DNA of 64,000 bases, from positions 310,001-374,000 of the forward strand of contig NZ_SRXX01000002.1 in NCBI RefSeq assembly GCF_004804315.1, in the 5' to 3' direction. Made by a program: the position numbers and the translations under genes. Below the pieces are notes generated by a model. It did not search any database and was not told where the DNA came from. It worked only from the letters and a program-made list of their open reading frames with translations. This stretch comes from Flagellimonas onchidii (GTDB lineage Bacteria > Bacteroidota > Bacteroidia > Flavobacteriales > Flavobacteriaceae). Below are positions 1 to 9,027 of this stretch, in pieces. The first letter of the stretch is position 1, and every line of letters starts with the position of its first letter.

Positions 1-93
1 GATTACTTAAACGGAAAGCGTGAAATCACTTTAAAAGTAGCTAAAGCTTTGCACCAAAAACTGAATATAGATAGCGATATTATATTGCAATAA
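1..93 (+). CDS. C-terminus of a HigA-like helix-turn-helix antitoxin family protein (partial)
   Basis: Only the last 30 codons are in the window, ending at TAA 91-93. The visible tail contains LNGKREITLKVAKAL followed by a short helix and an end in DIILQ. It resembles the last helix-turn-helix segment of HigA/XRE-type antitoxins, in which a G-K-R-x-I-[ST] turn is followed by an M/V-A-K-A/R-L helix. Such proteins bind operator DNA and neutralise a HigB-type toxin. The upstream half and any toxin partner lie outside the window, so a stand-alone regulator is equally possible. The assignment rests on motif resemblance alone. Confidence 0.55.
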   Translation, partial: DYLNGKREITLKVAKALHQKLNIDSDIILQ

Positions 94-268
94 AGGCTTC
101 ATGGAAAACAAAACACTACTAAAGGAAAACAAAGGTTTTCACCTATTTTCCACCTCAAACACCCCTAACCCACTATTTATGGGGATTGTAAAATATTGCA
201 TCGGGAAATAAAGACTTTTCCTATGTATGTAAGGTCAATTTTGATTAAAGCCACTTTCACGAATACCT

Positions 269-276
269 TATCTTTG
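269..276 (+). promoter_or_regulatory. Putative Bacteroidota -7 promoter element TATCTTTG
   Basis: TATCTTTG matches the TAnnTTTG consensus and lies 17 nt before the ATG at 294, giving a very short leader. The nearest upstream TTTG is at 240-243, 25 nt away, which is longer than the usual spacing, so the -33 half is doubtful. Confidence 0.4.
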
Positions 277-293
277 CCTTCCAAATTTTAATC

Positions 294-1040
294 ATGTTCA
301 GTTTTTTTCAAAAGAAAGCGTTTCTTGCAGACTATCTACACGGCTTGGTAGATATCCATAATCATATACTACCCGGAATTGATGATGGAGCTAAAACCGT
401 TGATGAGTCTTTAGAATTGATTTGTGAATTCAGAGATTTAGGGGTTACTAATTTTATATGCACCCCTCATATCATGCACAATTATTATCCAAATACGCGC
501 GAAACAATAACGGAATCGCACGCTCAACTGGTGTCTGAGTTGGAAAGACAAAATGTAGATGATGTGCGGGTAAACTTCTCTGCAGAACATATGATTGACG
601 AGAACTTTGAGTCCATCTTATCCGATGGTAAGGTTATACCCCTGAAAACCGAATATTTGTTAGTGGAAATGTCTTACTTACAACCGTCCATCAGCTTTGA
701 AAATGCTATTCGGCAAATAATTTCCAAAGCGCAATACTATCCTATCTTGGCCCACCCAGAAAGATACTCTTATTTCCACAACAGAAGCCGTATTTACGAA
801 TCTTTAAAACGGCAAGGAATATACTTTCAGCTTAATTTATTATCACTAGCACCTAACGTATATGGGAAATCTGTACAAAAATGCACCTATAAGCTCTTAG
901 AAAAAGAAATGATAGATTTTATTGCTTCTGACGTCCATAACATTAGACAGCTCAGAGCCATAAAGGAAGTTCAGTTACCCAACTCGTTACTGAATCCTGT
1001 TCTCAAAGTGATTGAAAACACTATCCAAACCTTTTATTAG
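294..1040 (+). CDS. Tyrosine-protein phosphatase of the CpsB/CapC (PHP) family
   Basis: A 248-aa manganese-dependent PHP-domain phosphatase that probably removes phosphate from the tyrosine cluster of the neighbouring Wzc-like kinase and so controls polymer assembly in the cytoplasm. The metal-binding motifs are visible in order: H-N-H-I-L-P-G-I-D-D-G near residue 22, T-P-H near 57, L-A-H-P-E-R-Y near 155 and A-S-D-V-H-N near 218. The length and the HxH, H and DxH set are typical of YwqE/CpsB/Wzb-like PHP enzymes in Gram-negative Bacteroidota. It is convergent with the kinase gene and the two stop codons abut exactly (TAG ends at 1040, the minus-strand stop begins at 1041). Substrate identity is inferred from this pairing. 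Confidence 0.9.
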   Translation: MFSFFQKKAFLADYLHGLVDIHNHILPGIDDGAKTVDESLELICEFRDLGVTNFICTPHIMHNYYPNTRETITESHAQLVSELERQNVDDVRVNFSAEHMIDENFESILSDGKVIPLKTEYLLVEMSYLQPSISFENAIRQIISKAQYYPILAHPERYSYFHNRSRIYESLKRQGIYFQLNLLSLAPNVYGKSVQKCTYKLLEKEMIDFIASDVHNIRQLRAIKEVQLPNSLLNPVLKVIENTIQTFY

Positions 1041-3395
1041 TTAGCCAAAGCTCCACCATTTTTTAACGGTTTTACCATAGCCGTATCCATATTTTCCTCC
1101 GTAGCCTAGGTTAGATTCTTTAACACCATTAACTATAAAAGATAAATTTTTCAGTTTTCCTTCTTTATTAAGCTTTAAAGGAAACTCAAGAACTTTTCGC
1201 TCCGTATTCTTGGATTTGGTTACATAAATCACATGATCCGTATACTTTTCCAAAATCAACGAATCGGTCACAGAAAGAAGCGGGGCAGAATCCACGATTA
1301 CGTAGTCATACTTTTCCCTTAAGCCAGTAAACAATTCCTCCAATCTATCACTTAAAAGAAGCTCAGAGGGATTTGGCGGAATTTTACCTGAATATATAAT
1401 GTCCATCGTAACATCATTAACATTAAAACGATGAATTAAATCCTTGGTTCTTAACTCATTTTTAAACAAATAGTCGGTAAGTCCATATTTAATTTGACTT
1501 TTGTCCGCAATCCCTTTGGATTTAATAAAATCAAAAACCTTAGGGTTTCTTATATCACCACCCAGTAATAGAACACGTTTTCCAGTGGAAGACAGAATCA
1601 TTGATAAATTAGAGCTCAAAAATGTCTTTCCTTCACCTGATACGCTGGAGGTAACCATAACAACATTGCTCCCTCCCCTTTTTTTATCTGTTTTAAGAAT
1701 ATAGTCCAAATTAGTTCTTAATACCCTCAAAGACTCCGCAAACACGGACCTGTCATCCTTTTTAACCAATAATGGTTTATTTGCGCTTTTTACCTTTGGA
1801 ATTTCGGCTAGTACTGCCAAATTCCCGCCAATTAACTTCTGCAAGGTGACCATATTGTCTACCTTATTATCCAATAAATCACCAACATAAATGATGGAAA
1901 ATGGAATCATCAACCCAAGTATCAATGCGGCCAGATATGTTATTTTTCGTTTGGGTTCAACTGGGAAAGGACTTGCTAAATACGCATTATCGACAATTTT
2001 TGACTTGGGTGCCGCAGAGGCAAATGCAATTTGGGCCTCCTCTCTCTTCTGCAACAGGTAAACATATAGCGCTTCCGTTGTCTGTTGTTTCCTTGAGATA
2101 TCCCTTAAAGCTCTTTCAGCGCCCGGCGCAGCATATATTCTCGAATTTATTTGGGACAACTGTTTACTTAAACTATTAACCCTAAGATTCAAGTTATTTG
2201 TAACATTGTTTAAACTAGATTGCATTCCCCTTTTTAAGCTCTCCAATTGTTGGTCCAATTTCACAATAACCGGGTTTTTTTCATTTGAGCTTTCCAACAA
2301 TCTGTTACGCTGAGCCACCAACTCATTATAGCGGACGGCGGCATTATCAATACTCGCATCAGCAAGACCTACGTTAGGGATAATCTCATACCCGCCTTGC
2401 TCAGCCAGCATATTTTGCATAGACGATGCTATATTAAGCTGAATATTAGCATTTTGCAGTTCTGATTCGCTTGCTGCACTCTGCTGAAAGTTCACGCTGG
2501 ATTGAGTTGCCAAATCGGCAATTCCTCTGCTTTCTTTAAAACTTTCTGCTGTTTCATCCACAGAAGATAGGTTGGTATATATATCTGCAATTCTTTCATT
2601 TATGAACTGACTGGTTCTATCTGCTATTGTTTTCTTGTCCAGCACTTCATTATCATTGTTTTGAGCTACTAAAGAGTTAAGGACATCGATACCTCTTTGT
2701 GGTATGGCATCCTTCAACCAGATATCCATGATTCGGGAAAATTCATCTATGGTCACAACCTCAACATTACTTCTGTAGATTTCTGCTACAAAAGGAACCG
2801 GATCAATGGTTACCATAATGTTTTTACCAATATAGTTCTTAAGAAATTTCTTCTCAGGTGTTATAATAATATCACCAATGATATCTGTATCTATATTGGT
2901 TCCAAATGTAATTTTCTTTTCGGCCACATCCTCTTCGACCGCATAGGTAAATTCATTTTCATCGAGAATCTTAATGTAAAAAGAGAATCGTCCTTTATTT
3001 TGAATCGAGTCTGCCGACAAAAAGTTTATTGCGATAGGGTAATTCGGATAGATTTCGGTATTTCTAACACTGCCCAATACCTCGTACGTAATATTCAATT
3101 TTAGTTTTTGTACAACCTTGATAAAATTGTCTCGTGATTTTAAAAGTTCAATTTCATCTGACATCTCTGTGTTTCCCTTTCCACTGAATACATTTAAATC
3201 TTGTAAAACACTTAATTCTGAAACAGAATTTTTCTCTTCAACAACTTGAATTTTAGCATTTAACTGATACTTGGGAGTTGAGTAGCGCAGTTTAACATAT
3301 GCCAAGGCCAATGCGATAACGGCAGCAAGCACAAACCATAACCAATTCCTTAAATAAACATCGAGTATTTCTCGTAAATTTTGCCTTTTTTCCAT
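1041..3395 (-). CDS. Wzc-like polysaccharide co-polymerase with bacterial tyrosine kinase domain
   Basis: A 784-aa inner-membrane protein controlling chain length and export of the polymer. It has a short cytoplasmic N-terminus, a membrane segment near residues 20-35, a long periplasmic region with coiled-coil character (about 250-450), a second membrane segment near 485-505, then a BY-kinase domain. Visible motifs are Walker A SSVSGEGKT near 585, Walker A' LLLGGDIRNP near 615 and Walker B YVIVDSAP near 700. The C-terminus carries a tyrosine cluster (four Tyr in GYGGKYGYGYG), the usual autophosphorylation site. The ATG at 3395 was chosen because the frame can extend only three codons further, to a TTG at 3404. 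It is followed downstream by the convergent phosphatase that probably acts on it. Confidence 0.93.
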   Translation of the reverse strand: MEKRQNLREILDVYLRNWLWFVLAAVIALALAYVKLRYSTPKYQLNAKIQVVEEKNSVSELSVLQDLNVFSGKGNTEMSDEIELLKSRDNFIKVVQKLKLNITYEVLGSVRNTEIYPNYPIAINFLSADSIQNKGRFSFYIKILDENEFTYAVEEDVAEKKITFGTNIDTDIIGDIIITPEKKFLKNYIGKNIMVTIDPVPFVAEIYRSNVEVVTIDEFSRIMDIWLKDAIPQRGIDVLNSLVAQNNDNEVLDKKTIADRTSQFINERIADIYTNLSSVDETAESFKESRGIADLATQSSVNFQQSAASESELQNANIQLNIASSMQNMLAEQGGYEIIPNVGLADASIDNAAVRYNELVAQRNRLLESSNEKNPVIVKLDQQLESLKRGMQSSLNNVTNNLNLRVNSLSKQLSQINSRIYAAPGAERALRDISRKQQTTEALYVYLLQKREEAQIAFASAAPKSKIVDNAYLASPFPVEPKRKITYLAALILGLMIPFSIIYVGDLLDNKVDNMVTLQKLIGGNLAVLAEIPKVKSANKPLLVKKDDRSVFAESLRVLRTNLDYILKTDKKRGGSNVVMVTSSVSGEGKTFLSSNLSMILSSTGKRVLLLGGDIRNPKVFDFIKSKGIADKSQIKYGLTDYLFKNELRTKDLIHRFNVNDVTMDIIYSGKIPPNPSELLLSDRLEELFTGLREKYDYVIVDSAPLLSVTDSLILEKYTDHVIYVTKSKNTERKVLEFPLKLNKEGKLKNLSFIVNGVKESNLGYGGKYGYGYGKTVKKWWSFG

Positions 3396-3431
3396 CAAGA
3401 ACAAACGTTTAATAAATATTTTGGTTAATGC

Positions 3432-4199
3432 TTAATTCCTAGTAAGTACGACTACAGTAGATGTTACAAGAAGGGAAATAATGGATATCGCAATAGAGGT
3501 TCTTTGATCCAAACTAGACTCTGTTTTCCCTGATTTGTTTGGTTCTACATACACCACATCATTCTGTGTTAAGTAATAAACCGGGGATTTCAGAGCATCT
3601 TTGTGGTTTAGGTTGATTCTATTATAGACCTTGGTACCATCAAAATCACGGATAACCATAACGTTATCTCTTCTACCCTTAATATTTATATCTCCCGCAA
3701 ATCCCAAGGCTTCCATAATGGTAATCTGCTCTCCATTAATAGGGTATGTTCCTGGACGGTTTACCGCACCTAAAACGGTGACCGTAAAATTTCTTATTCT
3801 TATGTTTATTATCGGATTTTTTAAATAGTCCGCTAGTTTCTCCCGAAGTAATTCTCGTGTCTCTCCAGGTGAAAGTCCTACTATTTTTATTTTTCCAATT
3901 ACCGGAAAATCGATTTCTCCGTTCTTATCCACAAGATAGTTTACCTGCTCTGGACGTATTCCGCCTTCTTCAGCCGCTCCTCTATACAGATTAAAGGGTG
4001 CACTGGCTTCGGGATCAAGAGTAGATATGTTAATACTTATTAAATCATCAACTTTGAACTTTGTGTTCGCAGTGTTATCATTAACTAAAGTCTCAAACTG
4101 ACTTGCGTCTTGAAAATAAACTACATCTTTTGTAGCAGTGCATGAAGTAATCAAGCATGTTATGATTGCAAAACATGCAAATTTCAAATTGTTTTTCAT
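3432..4199 (-). CDS. Wza-like outer-membrane polysaccharide export lipoprotein
   Basis: A 255-aa export protein that would form the outer-membrane or periplasmic channel paired with the Wzc-like protein. The start at 4199 gives a lipoprotein signal ending L-I-T-S-C near residue 19. An upstream in-frame start at 4322 would bury that signal behind 41 unrelated residues and overlap the next gene by 110 nt. A Poly_export domain (about residues 40-130, with D-L-I-S-I-N-I and the G-x-I-x-[FL]-P-V-I-G motif) is followed by one SLBB domain (V-T-V-L-G-A-V-N-R-P-G-T-Y). A hydrophobic C-terminal stretch follows, as in many Bacteroidota homologues. It lies 36 nt before the kinase gene and 13 nt after the dehydratase gene, in one minus-strand operon. 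Confidence 0.92.
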   Translation of the reverse strand: MKNNLKFACFAIITCLITSCTATKDVVYFQDASQFETLVNDNTANTKFKVDDLISINISTLDPEASAPFNLYRGAAEEGGIRPEQVNYLVDKNGEIDFPVIGKIKIVGLSPGETRELLREKLADYLKNPIINIRIRNFTVTVLGAVNRPGTYPINGEQITIMEALGFAGDINIKGRRDNVMVIRDFDGTKVYNRINLNHKDALKSPVYYLTQNDVVYVEPNKSGKTESSLDQRTSIAISIISLLVTSTVVVLTRN

Positions 4200-4212
4200 A
4201 AGAAAACGTGTA

Positions 4213-6156
4213 TTAACTGTTGAGTTGTGGTATTTCAGGTTTTGAATGACTTTTTGATCCAACTTTTTTGTTATCGTCCAATTTACAAAAATCGGAGTTG
4301 TTAGAGATGTATTCAGGAACAATACTTTTCATTAATTGTACTACATTTTCTTTTAAAAAGAGGTTTGAAATACAGAGTTCATCGATCATTGTTCTAGTAT
4401 TGGTATAATCTATATCCTTAACCTTGCTGATCATTATTTTATCATGATATGTTGGCAAGGTATTCTCACCATTCGCCAATAGTTCCTCATATAACTTTTC
4501 TCCTGGTCTAAGCCCTGTAATCTTAATATCTATTTCATCTGGGTAATGAAGTCCAGAAAGTCTTATCATATTCTTGGCCAGGTCCATGATCTTAACCGAT
4601 TCGCCCATATCAAAAATAAATATCTCTCCTCCCTTACCCATTGCTCCAGCTTCCAACACCAATTGGGAAGCTTCAGGTATGGTCATGAAATACCTAGTAA
4701 TATCCTTGTGTGTCACGGTAAGTGGTCCTCCTTTTTCAATCTGCTTTCTAAACAAAGGTATGACCGACCCATTTGAGCCCAATACATTACCAAATCGGGT
4801 AGTAACAAATTTAGTCCTCCCATCTTGTTGTCTACAACTAATGTACATCTCGGCAATTCTTTTGGAAGCCCCCATTATGTTGGTAGGGTTAACCGCCTTA
4901 TCCGTAGAAACAAACACGAATTTTTCGACATCGAAATCCACAGCCAAATCAGTAATGGTTTTGGTGCCAGCAACATTTATTTTAACCGCTTCATAGGGGT
5001 TTTGTTCCATGAGTGGAACATGTTTATATGCCGCCGCGTGAAAAATCCTATTGGGTTTGTATTCTTCAAACAAGATTCGCATCTTATTTTTATCCCTGAT
5101 ATCACCAACAATAGGAATAAAGTTGTAAAAACCAGCTTGTTTTAGCTCTTGTTGTAAATCGTAAAGTGCCGATTCCGCCTGATCAATAACTACCAAGGAT
5201 CTATAATTGTACTTACAAATCTGACGAACCAATTCACTTCCAATTGAACCAGCGCCTCCAGTTACCATAATGACCTTATCGTCAAAGTCTTTAGTAATCT
5301 TGCTGTTTTTTATCTGGATTGGTGGCCTATCCAACAAATCTTCGATTTGTACTCTCTTAATCTGAGAAACCTTTAACTCTCCATTGATCCAATCTTCAAC
5401 AGGCGGTACTATTTTTACATTTACCGGAAGATCCACTATCTCATTTACCAAGGTTCTTAGCTGCTTGGGGTGAATGCTCTGGATTGAAAAAATCACCTCG
5501 GAAATGTTATTGAATTTAACAAACTCCTCCGTTAAGACCTTTTTATCGTATACTTTAACTCCATTAATCTGTTTACCAACCTTTTGAAGATTATTATCAA
5601 CAAACCCAACCACTTTTACTTTCATCTTGGAATGATTGGTTAATGTGTTATAAGTAATTATTCCAGACTCGCCCGCTCCGTAAACAACTATGTTTTTAGC
5701 TGGGGCTTCATTACTATTTATTAAGCTTTCATATGCAATTTTAAATATGTATCTAGATGCGGTAAGTGCTAGAAATGTAAGTAAGCTATTATAAATTATT
5801 ATAGATAATGGTATTGTAAAATTATCTATATACCCTCCGTATCTGTTTAACATAACCAGAACAATTGCCCCAATACTTGCCAAACAAACAGCATTGAAAA
5901 TTGCATATACATCCTTCATCCCAGTATGCCTGACAACTCCTTTGTAGCTCCCTGAAACTAAAAATGCTCCTAAAAACAATAAGGTCACAACAGGAAGTTG
6001 AACCCACAGTCTTTGGACATCGAAATCAAAGCTAAGGTTAAACCTAATGAAGTATGCCAAAACAAAAGAAACAGAGACAATACCCAAATCAATGAGTAAA
6101 ACCGTCCATTTAGAAGCATAGTGCCTATTGTTGTCAAAAAGGTACTTCTTTATCAT
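4213..6156 (-). CDS. Membrane-bound nucleotide-sugar 4,6-dehydratase (PglF/WbpM/CapD family)
   Basis: A 647-aa protein of the large SDR type. Four membrane helices (about residues 15-130) precede a Rossmann-like CoA-binding region (V-V-Y-G-A-G-E-S-G) and a C-terminal extended SDR domain with the NAD motif GGAGSIGSELVRQI near residue 298. The catalytic region reads VSTDKAVNPTNIMGASKR: Thr-Asp-Lys is present, and Met stands where classical SDRs have Tyr, as known for the PglF/WbpM class. These enzymes convert UDP-GlcNAc to UDP-2-acetamido-2,6-dideoxy-4-ketohexose. The last four bases overlap the start of this gene with the stop of the aminotransferase (ATGA, 6153-6156), implying coupled translation and a shared 4-amino-sugar pathway. 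Confidence 0.92.
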   Translation of the reverse strand: MIKKYLFDNNRHYASKWTVLLIDLGIVSVSFVLAYFIRFNLSFDFDVQRLWVQLPVVTLLFLGAFLVSGSYKGVVRHTGMKDVYAIFNAVCLASIGAIVLVMLNRYGGYIDNFTIPLSIIIYNSLLTFLALTASRYIFKIAYESLINSNEAPAKNIVVYGAGESGIITYNTLTNHSKMKVKVVGFVDNNLQKVGKQINGVKVYDKKVLTEEFVKFNNISEVIFSIQSIHPKQLRTLVNEIVDLPVNVKIVPPVEDWINGELKVSQIKRVQIEDLLDRPPIQIKNSKITKDFDDKVIMVTGGAGSIGSELVRQICKYNYRSLVVIDQAESALYDLQQELKQAGFYNFIPIVGDIRDKNKMRILFEEYKPNRIFHAAAYKHVPLMEQNPYEAVKINVAGTKTITDLAVDFDVEKFVFVSTDKAVNPTNIMGASKRIAEMYISCRQQDGRTKFVTTRFGNVLGSNGSVIPLFRKQIEKGGPLTVTHKDITRYFMTIPEASQLVLEAGAMGKGGEIFIFDMGESVKIMDLAKNMIRLSGLHYPDEIDIKITGLRPGEKLYEELLANGENTLPTYHDKIMISKVKDIDYTNTRTMIDELCISNLFLKENVVQLMKSIVPEYISNNSDFCKLDDNKKVGSKSHSKPEIPQLNS

Positions 6157-7286
6157 TTATGTAGGTTTTTAATGATATCGCAAATTCTTTCTAAATCTTC
6201 TTGAATCATACTAGAACCGCTAGGCAAGCACAAGCCTCTGTTAAATAGGTCTTCGCTTACCCCATTGGCATAGTGCGTTCCACCTTCAAATATTGGTTGT
6301 AAATGCATTGGTTTCCATAATGGTCTCGACTCAATATTCTCTTCTTCCAAAGCTATTCTGATTCTTTCCCTGAATTCAAAAGATGGTGTCAAAATGCAAG
6401 TAAGCCATCTATTGGAGTAGCTGCCTTTCGGCTCATCGATAAATTCTATTTCAGAAATTCCAGCAAGATTTTCTTTGTAGAAAGAAAAATTATTTCTGCG
6501 TGCAAGGACCCTCTTAGGAAGAACTTCCATCTGTCCCCTACCTATTCCCGCAAGAACATTACTCATTCGATAATTATAGCCAATATTGGAGTGCTGGTAG
6601 TGCGGCGCATTATCTCTGGCCTGGGTTGCCAAAAAAATCGCCCGTTCTTTCAAGGATTCATCCCTAGTCAATAAAGCTCCACCACCAGAGGTAGTAATGA
6701 TTTTATTTCCATTGAAGGACAAAATTGCCAATTCTCCAAAACTTCCACATTTTTGACCATTATAAATACTTCCCAAGGCTTCTGCGCTATCTTCTATAAC
6801 AGGAATATCATATTTTTCAGAAATTGCTCTAATCTCGTTTACCTTATACGGCATGCCATATAAATGCACCGCTATAATGGCTTTGGGTTTTTTCCCCTTT
6901 GCCAACCTGTCTTTTATAGCTTCTTCTAAAAGATCTGGTGAAATATTCCATGTTTCTCTTTCGCTATCAACAAATACGGGAGAGGCCCCCAAATAAGTAA
7001 TTGGGTTAGCGGATGCAGCAAACGTAAAGCTTTGGCAAATTACTTCGTCACCTTGACTAACCCCAAGGAGCTCAAGTGCCAAATGTATGGCAGCTGTCCC
7101 TGAGCTCAAGCAAGCCGTATGAATATCATTTTTAATGTAGTCTTCAATTGCCCTTTCAAAATTTTGAACATTTGGTCCCAAGGGAGCAATCCAATTGGTA
7201 TCGAAGGCTTCTTTTACATAAACCTCCTCATTCCCGCCCATATGTGGAGGTGATAACCAAATTTTCTTTAATACAGCGATTTCCAT
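6153..7286 (-). CDS. DegT/DnrJ/EryC1/StrS-family nucleotide-sugar aminotransferase
   Basis: A 377-aa PLP enzyme, likely the 4-aminotransferase acting on the 4-keto sugar made by the adjacent dehydratase (PglE/PseC/WecE type). Visible features are the substrate loop PPHMGGNE at the N-terminus, C-L-S-S-G-T-A-A-I-H-L-A-L, the phosphate-binding E-D-S-A-E-A-L-G, and the PLP lysine in S-F-N-G-N-K-I-I-T-T-S-G-G-G. The start at 7286 (MEIAVLKKIWLSPPHMGG) was chosen because homologues begin just before W-L-S-P-P; the frame stays open to 7388 without family-like sequence. Its stop overlaps the start of the next gene by four bases. The amino group it adds would normally be acetylated by a PglD-type enzyme, and none is visible in this window. 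Confidence 0.9.
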   Translation of the reverse strand: MEIAVLKKIWLSPPHMGGNEEVYVKEAFDTNWIAPLGPNVQNFERAIEDYIKNDIHTACLSSGTAAIHLALELLGVSQGDEVICQSFTFAASANPITYLGASPVFVDSERETWNISPDLLEEAIKDRLAKGKKPKAIIAVHLYGMPYKVNEIRAISEKYDIPVIEDSAEALGSIYNGQKCGSFGELAILSFNGNKIITTSGGGALLTRDESLKERAIFLATQARDNAPHYQHSNIGYNYRMSNVLAGIGRGQMEVLPKRVLARRNNFSFYKENLAGISEIEFIDEPKGSYSNRWLTCILTPSFEFRERIRIALEEENIESRPLWKPMHLQPIFEGGTHYANGVSEDLFNRGLCLPSGSSMIQEDLERICDIIKNLHK

Positions 7287-7915
7287 TTCAGTTTTGGGTT
7301 GATAAAAGCAGGTGAGAATTTTGTTCCTCAATGGTAAAAGTAACGGTAAAATTGAGCTCTCGAATGATTTTGAATTACTATTCGCCAAAGACGAAAGAAT
7401 TATCGATTAAGTGTTTAAATGAAAAAATAATGGAACAAATATCTATCTCTTACCAAACTTTCAAATTCTTACATTAGGCTGCTGAACCCCCTTAAATTCA
7501 AGAAGCTGGCCTCAAAAAAAGTAGAATAATCGTTGCTTTCTTATAAAACCATAGTGATATATTTAATGCAATTACTATAGTCTTTTAAAACAATCTCTAT
7601 AGAATTTCACAATGAAGGAACTTCAATTTTGAAAATCGTAAAAAATGAAAAGCATGATTATCGAAACTTTTAATTGCATTGGTAATTTATACGGGAAAAT
7701 TTTCTGTGGACTTTTTCCTCAAAGTGATCAATTTTGAACTTAATCGATTTTTTTCGGCAGATAAACACTTCTCCTTGCATTTACCTCTTTTTTTTGAACA
7801 TCTTTGCATCCAAAATGAGACTATTTTTGTATTAAACAAATCATACTACGTTGACTTCATCTAACACTTTCGAAACATTCGTTAAAATCAATCACCAATT
7901 ATACCAAAATACAAT
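7287..7915. other. Divergent intergenic region between the two outward operons
   Basis: About 630 bp separates the minus-strand export operon from the plus-strand UDP-uronate genes. It is strongly AT-rich. A 61-codon open frame at 7679-7864 has no recognisable motif and I do not treat it as a gene. A plus-strand promoter-like element is listed separately. No exact CAAAnnTA element (the minus-strand -7) was found upstream of 7286. Confidence 0.6.
7822..7829 (+). promoter_or_regulatory. Putative -7 promoter element TATTTTTG for the epimerase gene
   Basis: TATTTTTG matches TAnnTTTG, 86 nt before the ATG at 7916. Two TTTG boxes lie upstream, at 7803-7806 and 7793-7796, with gaps of 15 and 25 nt, both outside the usual spacing. 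Tentative. Confidence 0.3.
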
Positions 7916-8923
7916 ATGAAAATTCTGGTAACAGGTGCCGCTGGTTTTATTGGATTCCATGTATCTAAAAAATTAATCCATCTCGGACATCAAATTATTG
8001 GGCTGGACAACATCAATGATTATTATGATCCTGCTTTGAAGTATAGACGGCTTCATGAGCTCGGAATTGGAAAAGAAGAGGCTTCACAAGACGGAATACT
8101 TGTGCGCAGCTCAAAAAACCCATCATTTCAATTTATAAAAATGGATCTTGCTGACAGTAAGAACTTATCTGATCTGTTCCAAAATGAGAAATTCGATGTA
8201 GTTTGTAATCTGGCTGCCCAAGCAGGTGTTCGATATAGCTTGGAAAACCCTAAGGCTTATGTAGATAGCAATGTAGTTGGCTTTTTAAATATCCTTGAAG
8301 GCTGTCGCCATAACAATATAAAGCATTTGGTATATGCCAGTAGCTCCAGTGTCTATGGGTTAAATTCAAAAATTCCCTTTTCCACCTCGGACAGGACGGA
8401 TTCTCCAATCAGTTTGTATGCTGCCACCAAAAAGAGTAATGAACTCATGGCACATACGTATACTCATTTATACGGCTTTAAAACGACTGGCTTAAGATTT
8501 TTTACAGTTTATGGACCTTGGGGAAGACCCGATATGGCGATTTACTTGTTTACCGATGCAATTGCCAATGACCGTCCAATAAAAGTATTCAATCATGGAA
8601 AAATGGAACGTGACTTCACTTATATCGATGATATTGTTGAAGGCGTGGTTCGAATAGTAACAGGTACTTCTGCGGATAAATCATGTAAGCTATACAATAT
8701 TGGAAATAATAAATCCGAAAAGTTGCTTGATTTTATTGAAGAAATTGAAAAAAACCTTGGAAAAAAGGCAGAAAAAAACATGATGGCGATACAACCTGGT
8801 GATGTGGAAAAAACTTGGGCCAATGTGAATGCCCTAGAGTCAGATTACAAATACAAACCGGCAACAACGATTCAAGATGGCATCCAGGCTTTTGTTGATT
8901 GGTATAAAAGTTATCACAGCTAA
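7916..8923 (+). CDS. NAD-dependent UDP-glucuronate 4-epimerase-type SDR
   Basis: A 335-aa extended SDR. The N-terminus has the Rossmann motif VTGAAGFIGFHV, then L-D-N-I-N-D-Y-Y-D, a signature of the UDP-glucuronate 4-epimerase (LspL/CapI/GAE) group. The catalytic Ser sits in Y-A-S-S-S-S-V-Y-G near residue 140 and Tyr-x-x-x-Lys in L-Y-A-A-T-K-K near 168. R-F-F-T-V-Y-G-P-W-G-R-P-D-M-A follows, also typical. It would interconvert UDP-GlcA and UDP-GalA in the cytoplasm. The next gene makes UDP-GlcA, so the pair can supply UDP-galacturonate for the polymer. A UDP-GlcNAc or UDP-GlcNAcA 4-epimerase of the same superfamily is the main alternative. Confidence 0.87.
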   Translation: MKILVTGAAGFIGFHVSKKLIHLGHQIIGLDNINDYYDPALKYRRLHELGIGKEEASQDGILVRSSKNPSFQFIKMDLADSKNLSDLFQNEKFDVVCNLAAQAGVRYSLENPKAYVDSNVVGFLNILEGCRHNNIKHLVYASSSSVYGLNSKIPFSTSDRTDSPISLYAATKKSNELMAHTYTHLYGFKTTGLRFFTVYGPWGRPDMAIYLFTDAIANDRPIKVFNHGKMERDFTYIDDIVEGVVRIVTGTSADKSCKLYNIGNNKSEKLLDFIEEIEKNLGKKAEKNMMAIQPGDVEKTWANVNALESDYKYKPATTIQDGIQAFVDWYKSYHS

Positions 8924-8924
8924 T

Positions 8925-8953
8925 TTACTTTTTTTGGCTATTCCAAAAAGTAA
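8925..8953. repeat. Imperfect inverted repeat after the epimerase gene
   Basis: The left arm TTACTTTTTTTGG and right arm CCAAAAAGTAA pair, with two extra T in the left arm and a CTATT loop, starting one base after the stop codon. No T-run follows the hairpin on the plus strand, so it is a poor intrinsic terminator; it could stabilise the 3' end or attenuate read-through. Confidence 0.35.
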
Positions 8954-9027
8954 CCAGAGTGAAGATTAAGCTCAAAAAAGAAAATATATAATTCTTGATA
9001 GAAAATCAATTTAAATAATATAGATAA

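Noticed and set aside
125-140. Small hairpin GAAAAC / GTTTTC after the HTH fragment
   Set aside because: A six-pair AT-rich stem with no T-run directly after it; not convincing as a terminator.
4200-4322. Longer N-terminus for the export lipoprotein
   Set aside because: It would place a lipoprotein signal 42 residues inside the protein and overlap the dehydratase gene.
7679-7864. 61-codon plus-strand open frame in the divergent intergenic region
   Set aside because: Composition is low-complexity and AT-driven, there is no recognisable motif, and it contains the likely promoter of the epimerase gene.
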